DNA of 6,981 nucleotides from an uncultured Desulfarculaceae bacterium (lineage in GTDB: Bacteria; Desulfobacterota; Desulfarculia; Desulfarculales; Desulfarculaceae): NCBI GenBank assembly GCA_937908275.1, contig CALERA010000042.1, forward strand, positions 1-6,981. The letters are read 5' to 3'. The notes beneath the pieces were generated by a model that saw nothing but the letters and a program-made list of their open reading frames with translations, had not been told where the DNA came from and made no database searches. This document shows positions 1 through 6,733 of this stretch, in pieces. The position numbers and the translations under genes are program-made. Numbering within the stretch: the stretch's first letter is position 1; each line of letters starts with the position of its first letter.

Positions 1-2021
1 CGGGCGGGGTGCGCAGCCTCTTGGGCGGCTCCGGCGGCCCGCCGGTGGAGATCCTGGGCCTGGTGGCCGAAAAGATCATCGTCCAGCCCGGCTCCGAGGA
101 GCTGGTGGAGGCCGCCCTGGGGCCGGACCTCCAGGCGGTGATCGTGCGGGATGGCGCGGCGGCCCAGGCCCTGGCCCGGCACGTGCGCGAAAAGAACCTG
201 GGCCGGCTGCGGGTGGTGGCCCTCGACGAACTGGCCGGCCCGGCCCAGGCCCCGGCCGGCAGCGATTCCATGGCCGGCCTGGTCAGCGCCGAGCCCGGGT
301 TCGAGGCCCTGGCCGCGCTCTGGCGCGGGGTGGGCTGGTGCCAGGAGCTGCCCCAGGCCTGGAGCGCCGGCCAGGGCATGGCCCCGGGCCAGGTGGTGGT
401 CTCGGCCCAGGGCGAGCGCCTGGACCGTCCCGGCGCGGGCAGCCTGGGCAAGCGCGCGGCCGAGTCGGTCCTGGCCCGCCAGAACGAGCTGAAACGCCAA
501 CGCGAGGAGTTGGCCGCCGCCGAGGCCGCCGCCAGCCAGGCCGCCGCCGAGCGCGAGGCGGCCGAGGACGAGGTGGCCCGCCTGGAGGACGAGCACCGCA
601 GCCTGCGCGGGGCCCACCAGGAGCAGGAGCGCGGGTTGCGCCAGGCCGAGAAGGAGGTCTTCCGCCTACGCGAGGCCCAGGGCATGAAGGAGCGCCAGGT
701 CGAGGGCCTGGAGTACGACGCCGGCGAGGCCTGGAGCCAGCTCAACCATCTGGAATCGGAGGCCGCCCGCCTGGCGGACGAACTGCGCCAGGTCCAGGCC
801 CGCACCCAGGAATTGGAGGAGGGCCTCAGCGCCAGCCAGAGCGCCCTGGGCGACGGCCGCGACCAGGTGGAGCGCCTGCGCCGGATGGAGGCCGAGGCCC
901 GGCTCTCCCTGGCCGGCTTGGAGAATGCGGCCCAGCAGTCGGCCCGCGAGGCCGCCCGCCTGCGCAAGGAGATGAGCGAGGCCCAGGAGCGCCTGGTGAC
1001 CCTGGGGGCCGAGGCCCAGGGCGCGGCCGACTCCCTGGCCAACGCCACCCGCCGCCGCCAGGAGGAGCAGAACCGCCTGGGCGGGCTCTACCAGGAGATG
1101 GACCGCCAGGAGGAGGCCTACCGCCTGGCCCGCGAGGTCCTGAGCCAGGCCCAGGCCGACGGCGCCCAGCGCGAGAGCGACCTCAAGCAGGCCCGGGCCG
1201 CCCTGAAATCGGTGGAGGCCGAGGACCAGCGCCTGAGCCTGCGCATCAAGGAGCTGGCCCTGCAGAGCCAGAACCTCTGCGAGCAGGTGATGGAGCGCTG
1301 CCGGGTGGACCTCACCGCCGGCCACCAGGAGTTCCTGCCCCAGGGGGCCTTTGACCCCAAGGAGGCCAAGGACCGCCTGGCCAGGCTGCGCGACCGCCTG
1401 AACAAGCTGGGGCCGGTGAACATGGAGGCCATCACCGAGTTCGAGGCCCTGAACGAGCGCCACGTATTCCTGACCGAGCAGAAGGCCGACCTGGAGGCCT
1501 CCCTGGAGGACCTGCGCTCGGCCATCCGCAAGATCAACAAGACCAGCCGAGGCCGTTTCCTGGAGACCCTGGAAGAGGTCAACCAGCGCCTGGAGGCGGT
1601 CTTCCCGGTGCTCTTCGGCGGCGGCCAGGCCAAGCTGGAGCTGGACCAGGAGGTGGACCCCCTGGAGGCCGGCCTGCACCTGATGGTGGAGCTGCCGGGC
1701 AAGAAGGTGAAGAACCTGGAGGCGCTCTCCGGCGGCGAGAAGGCCCTGTCGGCGGTGGCGGTGCTCTTCGCCCTGTTCCTGATCCGCCCGGCGCCCTTCT
1801 GCATCCTGGACGAGGTGGACGCGCCCCTGGACGAGGCCAACGCCGGCCGCTTCCATGATCTGCTGCGCCAGCTCTCCAGCCGTTCCCAGATCCTGATGAT
1901 CACCCACAACCGGCGGACCATGGAGATCATGGACCTGCTCTACGGGGTGACCATGGAGGAGAAGGGCGTCAGCAAGATGCTGTCCATCAACCTGGATCAG
2001 GGGGCCTCCCTGGCGGCTTGA
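1..2021 (+). CDS. smc: Chromosome segregation protein SMC, C-terminal part (5' end outside window)
   Basis: This is the ATPase of the SMC-ScpAB condensin, which binds DNA, extrudes loops and organises and segregates the chromosome. About 670 residues are visible, roughly the second half of the usual length near 1,150-1,200. Numbering from the GTG at position 9, residues 10-150 are the hinge dimerisation domain (ILGLVAEKI, then EEALGPDLQAVIV-like text). Residues 150-460 are a long Glu/Arg/Ala/Gln-rich antiparallel coiled coil. Residues 465-540 hold the conserved LGPVNMEAI and LFGGG segments leading into the head. The C-terminal head has the ABC signature LSGGEKAL near 573-580, Walker B with D-loop FCILDEVDAPLDEAN near 597-611, and the H-loop THNRRTM near 632. 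Walker A would be in the missing N-terminal half. The frame is open to the window edge and the hinge is already under way, so the GTG at 9 is internal. The gene reads toward ftsY. Identification is very secure. Confidence 0.97.
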   Translation, partial: GGVRSLLGGSGGPPVEILGLVAEKIIVQPGSEELVEAALGPDLQAVIVRDGAAAQALARHVREKNLGRLRVVALDELAGPAQAPAGSDSMAGLVSAEPGFEALAALWRGVGWCQELPQAWSAGQGMAPGQVVVSAQGERLDRPGAGSLGKRAAESVLARQNELKRQREELAAAEAAASQAAAEREAAEDEVARLEDEHRSLRGAHQEQERGLRQAEKEVFRLREAQGMKERQVEGLEYDAGEAWSQLNHLESEAARLADELRQVQARTQELEEGLSASQSALGDGRDQVERLRRMEAEARLSLAGLENAAQQSAREAARLRKEMSEAQERLVTLGAEAQGAADSLANATRRRQEEQNRLGGLYQEMDRQEEAYRLAREVLSQAQADGAQRESDLKQARAALKSVEAEDQRLSLRIKELALQSQNLCEQVMERCRVDLTAGHQEFLPQGAFDPKEAKDRLARLRDRLNKLGPVNMEAITEFEALNERHVFLTEQKADLEASLEDLRSAIRKINKTSRGRFLETLEEVNQRLEAVFPVLFGGGQAKLELDQEVDPLEAGLHLMVELPGKKVKNLEALSGGEKALSAVAVLFALFLIRPAPFCILDEVDAPLDEANAGRFHDLLRQLSSRSQILMITHNRRTMEIMDLLYGVTMEEKGVSKMLSINLDQGASLAA

Positions 2022-2048
2022 CGCCATGGGCGCGGCTCTATAGATTTG

Positions 2049-2086
2049 ACGGACGGACGCCAGCGGGCGCTCCGTCCGTTTCCTTT
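2049..2086 (+). terminator. Stem-loop between smc and ftsY, terminator- or attenuator-like
   Basis: A perfect 9-bp inverted repeat, ACGGACGGA at 2049-2057 and TCCGTCCGT at 2071-2079, encloses a second paired segment, CGCC at 2058-2061 with GGCG at 2066-2069, leaving a 4-nt loop AGCG and one bulged C. The 3' arm runs into TTTCCTTT, a broken U-tract. It starts 28 nt after the smc stop and ends about 15 nt before the ftsY start. It could be an intrinsic terminator for smc or a partial terminator that lowers read-through into ftsY. The imperfect U-tract argues for incomplete termination. Confidence 0.6.
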
Positions 2087-2100
2087 CAGAGCGAGCCCAA

Positions 2101-3291
2101 ATGGCCCTGTTCAATTTCTGGAAAAAGAAGCCCGACCCGGCCGAGGCCGCGCCGGAAGACGCGCCCCAGCCCGATCCGGAAGCGACCGAGGCGGCGGAAG
2201 CAGTCGAGGCGGCCGCGCCCGCCGAGGCCCCGGAGCCCGAGGCCGCTTCTCCCGCGCCGGAGCCCATCCCGGAACCGCTGGCCGAGGCCGAGCCGGAACC
2301 CGAGCCAGAGCCGGAACCGGAGCCCTCGCCAGAACCCGAGTCCGCAGCCGAAGAGCCCGAGTCCGCGCTCGACGAGGAGCCGCGCAAAAAGGGCTTCTTC
2401 GCCCGCATGGCCGAGCGCCTGTCCAAGACCCGCGAGCGCATCAGCGGCTCCATCGACCGCCTGACCCTGGGTCGCAAGATCGACGACGAGTTGTTGGACG
2501 AGTTGGAGGAGGTCCTGGTCACCGCCGACCTGGGGGTCAAGACCGCCACCAGCCTGATCGAGGGCCTGCGCGGCCAGGTGCGGCGCAAGGAGCTGAAGGA
2601 CGGCGAGGCCCTGAAGCGCTCCCTGCGCGCCGGCATCGAGGCGGTCCTGGCCCAGGCCGCCCCCGCCCCCAACCGCGAGCGCGACCCCCACGTGATCATG
2701 GTGGTGGGGGTCAACGGCGTGGGCAAGACCACCACCATCGGCAAGCTGGCCAACCACTTCAACCGCCAGGGGCGCAAGGTCCTCCTGGGGGCCTGCGACA
2801 CCTTCCGCGCCGCCGCCGGCGAGCAGTTGGAGGTCTGGGCCCAGCGGGTGAACGCACCCATCGTGCGCCAGCAATCCGGGGCCGATCCCTCGGCCGTGGC
2901 CTATGACAGCGTGGAGGCGGCCCTGAACCGGGGGCGCGACCTGGTGATCATCGACACCGCCGGCCGTCTGCACACCAAGGTCAACCTGATGGACGAGCTC
3001 AAGAAGGTCCACCGGGTGCTGGGCAAGCGCCTGGAGGGCGCGCCCCACGAGGTCCTCCTGGTGCTGGACGCCACCACCGGCCAGAACGCCATCAGCCAGG
3101 CCAAGCTCTTCAACGAGGCCGTGCCGCTCAACGGCATCGTCCTGACCAAGCTGGACGGCACCGCCAAGGGCGGCGTGGTCATCGCCATCGCCGCCGAACT
3201 GGGCCTGCCCATCCTCTTCGTGGGCCTGGGCGAAGGCATCGACGACCTCAAGCCCTTTGATCCCCAGGACTTCGCCGCCGCGATTTTCTAG
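2101..3291 (+). CDS. ftsY: Signal recognition particle receptor FtsY
   Basis: FtsY is the SRP receptor GTPase. It docks SRP-ribosome-nascent chain complexes at the inner membrane and hands them to SecYEG, and its paired GTP hydrolysis with Ffh releases both. The 396-residue protein starts MALFNFWKKK, a short hydrophobic/basic end fit for membrane contact. The acidic A domain (about 11-94) is rich in Glu, Pro and Ala, including a Glu-Pro run at 64-75. A basic amphipathic stretch (RKKGFFARMAERLSKTRERI, 95-114) marks the A/N junction, the second membrane-targeting site in this family. The N domain helical bundle spans about 115-190. The G domain has G1 GVNGVGKT (203-210), DTFRAAA (233-239), DTAGR (285-289), TKLDG (349-353) and the closing GLGEGIDDLKPFD (375-387). 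All GTPase motifs are intact. The ATG at 2101 is chosen because the MTS-like N terminus begins there. Its ribosome binding site is weak (GAG-type, 2089-2095). It is 79 bp after smc on the same strand. Confidence 0.98.
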   Translation: MALFNFWKKKPDPAEAAPEDAPQPDPEATEAAEAVEAAAPAEAPEPEAASPAPEPIPEPLAEAEPEPEPEPEPEPSPEPESAAEEPESALDEEPRKKGFFARMAERLSKTRERISGSIDRLTLGRKIDDELLDELEEVLVTADLGVKTATSLIEGLRGQVRRKELKDGEALKRSLRAGIEAVLAQAAPAPNRERDPHVIMVVGVNGVGKTTTIGKLANHFNRQGRKVLLGACDTFRAAAGEQLEVWAQRVNAPIVRQQSGADPSAVAYDSVEAALNRGRDLVIIDTAGRLHTKVNLMDELKKVHRVLGKRLEGAPHEVLLVLDATTGQNAISQAKLFNEAVPLNGIVLTKLDGTAKGGVVIAIAAELGLPILFVGLGEGIDDLKPFDPQDFAAAIF

Positions 3292-3317
3292 GGAGAGGGA
3301 GAAGACCGGGGGAGATT

Positions 3318-3358
3318 TCCGGGGAAACCCTTTCTGGCAAAAAAAGGGTTTCCCCGGA
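3318..3358 (+). repeat. 16-bp perfect inverted repeat after ftsY, likely terminator hairpin
   Basis: Arms at 3318-3333 (TCCGGGGAAACCCTTT) and 3343-3358 pair perfectly, with a 9-nt loop, CTGGCAAAA. The hairpin lies 26 nt downstream of the ftsY stop. No U-tract follows the 3' arm on the plus strand, so if it terminates transcription it is not a textbook intrinsic terminator. It may instead protect the ftsY mRNA 3' end. Its core matches the longer hairpin at 3939-3987, which suggests both belong to one dispersed hairpin family in this genome. Confidence 0.75.
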
Positions 3359-3378
3359 CCCCTTCCCAAAGAACTTCG

Positions 3379-3401
3379 CCCCATGGGCCAGGCCCATGGG
3401 G
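3379..3401. repeat. 23-nt perfect palindrome upstream of the zinc-ribbon gene
   Basis: CCCCATGGGCC, a central A, and GGCCCATGGGG form an 11-bp perfect dyad with a single central base. It sits 36 nt before the ATG of the zinc-ribbon gene and 20 nt after the ftsY hairpin. The one-base centre suits a DNA dyad bound by a dimeric regulator. As RNA it could still form a 10-bp hairpin with a 3-nt loop, giving a second terminator-type structure. The sequence alone does not decide between these. Confidence 0.7.
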
Positions 3402-3425
3402 GCTGGGGGTGGCGAGGGCGGCTAC

Positions 3426-3429
3426 AGGA
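3426..3429 (+). promoter_or_regulatory. Ribosome binding site of the zinc-ribbon gene
   Basis: AGGA lies 8 nt before the ATG at 3438. It supports that start over in-frame alternatives and supports this small reading frame as a real gene. Confidence 0.6.
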
Positions 3430-3437
3430 TTTGAGCG

Positions 3438-3872
3438 ATGGCTGTCTTCGGGCAGGCCGAAGCGGAAAAAGAGAGGCGCGCCTTCATCTTCGTCGGCGGA
3501 GTGCAGCCCAAGAAGGTCAAGGTGGACGGTCAGGTCCACCAATGCCCCCACTGCCACGCCCAGGCCTTGCGCTGGGTGCGCCAGGACCTCTACCTGAGCT
3601 TCTTCTTCCTGCCCGTCTTCCCCTTCAAGACCGGCGAGCCCTACCTGGAATGCGACGCCTGCGGCCAGGTCTTCCACGCCGAACAGATGCCCCAGGCCCA
3701 GGCCCTGGCCGCCTTGCGCCCCCTGGAGCCCGGCCAGCCTGCTCTCGAACCATCCCCGCCCGCCCCGGTGGCCGAGCCAGAGGCCCTGCCCGCGCCCAGC
3801 CAGTGCCGCTTCTGCGACCGGGAGCTGTCGCCTGATTTCAAATACTGCCCTTATTGCGGGGCCCGCATCTAA
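3438..3872 (+). CDS. Small protein with two zinc-ribbon modules, function unknown
   Basis: This 144-residue protein has eight cysteines in four CxxC knuckles. The first module pairs C36/C39 (CPHC) with C72/C75 (CDAC). Between them is a hydrophobic, aromatic stretch, LYLSFFFLPVFPF (51-63). This layout resembles the bacterial zinc_ribbon_15-type family (Cys knuckle, FFxxPVFPF-like strand, then CxxCG). A Pro/Ala/Glu-rich linker follows (about 83-120). The second module, C123/C126 and C137/C140, is a compact ribbon (CRFCDREL...YCPYCGARI) at the extreme C terminus, of the kind seen in zinc-ribbon/DZR domains. There is no signal peptide. The hydrophobic stretch is too short and ribbon-embedded to call a membrane helix. 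The product probably binds zinc in the cytoplasm and may contact nucleic acid or protein, but no function can be assigned. It follows ftsY by 146 bp, separated by two hairpins, so it may have its own promoter. Confidence 0.85.
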   Translation: MAVFGQAEAEKERRAFIFVGGVQPKKVKVDGQVHQCPHCHAQALRWVRQDLYLSFFFLPVFPFKTGEPYLECDACGQVFHAEQMPQAQALAALRPLEPGQPALEPSPPAPVAEPEALPAPSQCRFCDRELSPDFKYCPYCGARI

Positions 3873-3938
3873 CCAGGCCGCATATCCGGTTCTTGCACGC
3901 CACCCTCCCCCCCTATGCCTTTCTTTTGGAAGGGGGGT

Positions 3939-3987
3939 TTGGGGGGAAACCTTTTCTTTGCGCAGCAAAGAAAAGGTTTCCCCCCAA
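3939..3987. terminator. 22-bp perfect hairpin between convergent genes, likely bidirectional terminator
   Basis: Arms at 3939-3960 and 3966-3987 pair without mismatch around a 5-nt loop, CGCAG. Each arm runs from a G or C tract (TTGGGGGGAAACC) to an A/T-rich apex (TTTTCTTTG). It lies 66 nt after the stop of the plus-strand zinc-ribbon gene and 24 nt after the stop of the minus-strand methyltransferase gene. That position suits an element that ends transcription from both sides. No long U-tract follows either arm. The rest of the 3873-4011 gap is C- or G-tract sequence without a gene. Confidence 0.82.
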
Positions 3988-4011
3988 TCCTCTCCACCTC
4001 CCACCCCACCC

Positions 4012-4740
4012 CTACCGCCGGGCGGCGATGACCATGACCAGGCCCTTGTCGGGATCGAAGCGGCCGCCGCTGAAGCCGGGGTGGAGTTCCACCCGGCGGT
4101 AGTCGTGGAACCAGTCGTGCAGGAGGGGAATCTCCCAGAGGCGGACCCGGGTGCGGATGCCGCCCAGCTCGTCCAGGCGCAGCTCTTCCAGGCCGTTATC
4201 CACCCGGCGGCAACTGATGCCCGGGCTGAAATCGCGCCAGCGGCCGGGGGGCGAGTCCGGGGGATAGGAGCGGGGATGGGGGACCTCCACCACCAGCCAG
4301 CCCCCGGGCCGGAGGACGCGGCGGCAGTCGGCCAAGAGGTCCAGCAGGGCGCGGACGTCGGTGAGGTGGATCAAGGCCGCGTGCAGGCTGACGACCAGGG
4401 CGAAGCTGGCCGCGCGGAAAGGCAGGCCGGCCTCGGCCCGGGCCTGGACCAGGGGTGCGAGCGGACAGGCCTGGCGGGAGAGCGCCAACATGTCCGGCAC
4501 GCAGTCCAGGCCCACCGCCGGGGCGAAGCCGGCCCTGGCCAGGGGGGCCAGCATCCGGCCGGAGCCGCAGCCCAGGTCCAGCACCGGGCCGGGGGAGCAG
4601 CGCCGGGCCAGCCAGGCGGTCTGGAGCCGGGTGACGGCCGGCTCCAGGGCGTAGTCCCGATCGTAGACCGGGGCCACGGCGGCATAAAAAGCGGCGGCAT
4701 CCTTGAGCAGGTTGCCGCCGCCGGGGTGGTCTGGGCGCAT
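4012..4740 (-). CDS. Class I SAM-dependent methyltransferase, substrate unknown
   Basis: This 242-residue protein has the Rossmann-type methyltransferase fold. Motif I VLDLGCGSG (53-61) binds the methionine part of SAM. The acidic end of strand 2 is GLDC (77-80, D79), expected to bind the ribose hydroxyls. Strand 4 lies in ASFALVVSLHAALIHL (111-126), and post-motif RVLRPGGWLVVEV (141-153) is typical of Methyltransf_11/25-like enzymes. The N-terminal AAFYAAVAPVYDRDY resembles the YDxxA/YD entry of small-molecule methyltransferases. The frame stays open further upstream, but that part overlaps the 3' end of gatA in another frame and reads as low-quality Pro/Ser/Arg sequence. I therefore start at the ATG at 4740, 7 bp after the gatA stop. 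That spacing implies cotranscription with gatCA. The substrate cannot be told from the sequence; nothing points specifically to tRNA. Confidence 0.88.
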   Translation of the reverse strand: MRPDHPGGGNLLKDAAAFYAAVAPVYDRDYALEPAVTRLQTAWLARRCSPGPVLDLGCGSGRMLAPLARAGFAPAVGLDCVPDMLALSRQACPLAPLVQARAEAGLPFRAASFALVVSLHAALIHLTDVRALLDLLADCRRVLRPGGWLVVEVPHPRSYPPDSPPGRWRDFSPGISCRRVDNGLEELRLDELGGIRTRVRLWEIPLLHDWFHDYRRVELHPGFSGGRFDPDKGLVMVIAARR

Positions 4741-4747
4741 GGCCGGC

Positions 4748-6208
<1,461 letters not shown>

Positions 6209-6213
6209 GGCGG

Positions 6214-6217
6214 CCTC
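6214..6217 (-). promoter_or_regulatory. Ribosome binding site of gatA
   Basis: GAGG on the minus strand lies 5 nt before the gatA ATG, within the 10-bp gap after gatC. It fixes the gatA start and supports translation from a shared gatCA message. Confidence 0.6.
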
Positions 6218-6218
6218 G

Positions 6219-6503
6219 CTACAGCACCCGGGGGACGATGAAGCTCTGGTCGTCGCGGGCCGGCGCGTTGGCCAGGGCCTGGTCCCGCTCCAGGGAGGGA
6301 CGGGCCTGGTCCTCGCGCATGGGGCCGCTGGATTCCAGGGCGTGGTTGGTGGAGGCCACCCCGCTGGTGTCCAGTTGGTTGAGCTTGTCCATGTGGGTGA
6401 GGATGTCGTTGAGCTCGCCGGTGAGCTTGGCGGTCTGGTCGGGGCTCAGGCGCAGGCGAGCCAGCTGGGCCACGTGGGCCACTTCCTCGGGACTGATCTT
6501 CAT
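6219..6503 (-). CDS. gatC: Asp-tRNA(Asn)/Glu-tRNA(Gln) amidotransferase subunit C
   Basis: GatC is the small subunit that wraps around the GatA-GatB interface and stabilises the amidotransferase. At 94 residues it has the usual length. The N-terminal helices read MKISPEEVAHVAQLARLRLS, followed by the helix ending in LNQLDTSGV (about 41-49). Then come the conserved TNH and MREDQ segments, the NAPARDD stretch, and the closing FIVPRVL that is the family's hallmark C terminus. The ATG at 6503 is preceded by a strong AAGGAG site with a 6-nt spacer, making this the probable first gene of the gatC-gatA-methyltransferase unit. The 230-bp gap upstream separates it from the deacetylase gene on the same strand and probably holds its promoter. 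Confidence 0.97.
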   Translation of the reverse strand: MKISPEEVAHVAQLARLRLSPDQTAKLTGELNDILTHMDKLNQLDTSGVASTNHALESSGPMREDQARPSLERDQALANAPARDDQSFIVPRVL

Positions 6504-6733
6504 CGTGGACTCCTTGGCCGGGAAAACCTTTAGAACTAGCTAGGTATCACAGCCCGGGCCGGCGCGCAACCTCGCCCGGGCGCGGCCGCTCCCGGCCGGG
6601 GCGGGGACGCGGCCCCGGGCCGGCCCCGTCGGGACGGCGCGTGGATTTAGCCTGGGGTTACGGATGGTTGGCCAAAGCATACCCCGGGGCGAGGCCGGCG
6701 TATCCCGGCCACGGACCTGGGCGGCGGCGGGCC
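6504..6733 (-). other. Intergenic region, probable gatCA promoter and structured leader
   Basis: These 230 bp separate the deacetylase stop from gatC and contain no credible gene, tRNA or other RNA gene. Next to gatC is a short A/T-richer stretch (6524-6550) in very GC-rich surroundings, the likeliest promoter location. Reading the minus strand, TTGCGC (6569-6564) could be a -35 element, but no good -10 hexamer lies at standard spacing, so I do not define a promoter. The stretch 6551-6640 is packed with GC palindromes, including CGCCCGGGCG (6573-6582) and CCCGGCCGGG (6591-6600). Near the deacetylase end, GGCCGG (6693-6698) and CCGGCC (6705-6710) form a 6-bp hairpin with a 6-nt loop and no U-tract. 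Confidence 0.5.
6510..6515 (-). promoter_or_regulatory. Strong ribosome binding site of gatC
   Basis: AAGGAG on the minus strand with a 6-nt spacer before the gatC ATG. It is the best Shine-Dalgarno match in the window and confirms the start. Confidence 0.8.

Noticed and set aside
9..11. GTG as the true start of the SMC gene
   Set aside because: The frame is open upstream to the window edge, and the protein is already inside the hinge domain at this point.
338..1354. 338-codon Pro/Gly/Arg-rich frame inside smc
   Set aside because: It is the out-of-frame shadow of the smc coiled coil, with composition typical of shifted GC-rich codons.
666..2861. Very long open frame (731 codons) on the minus strand across smc and ftsY
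   Set aside because: It is antisense to two certain genes, is low-complexity Leu/Gln/Gly/Ser-rich text, matches no family and crosses the smc-ftsY gap. High GC leaves few stop codons in other frames.
2086..3384. 432-codon open frame on the minus strand opposite ftsY
   Set aside because: It is a Gly/Leu-rich mirror of ftsY codons with no recognisable domain, and it runs through the post-ftsY hairpin.
3932..3946. Possible G-quadruplex (GGGGGG TTT GGGGGG)
   Set aside because: Only two long G-runs are present, and the second is already explained as one arm of the 22-bp hairpin.
6541..6569. Sigma-70 promoter for gatC (TTGCGC plus GATACC or TACCTA)
   Set aside because: The -10 candidates match 3 of 6 and 2 of 6 positions, and the better one has a 15-nt spacer. 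This is too weak to call.
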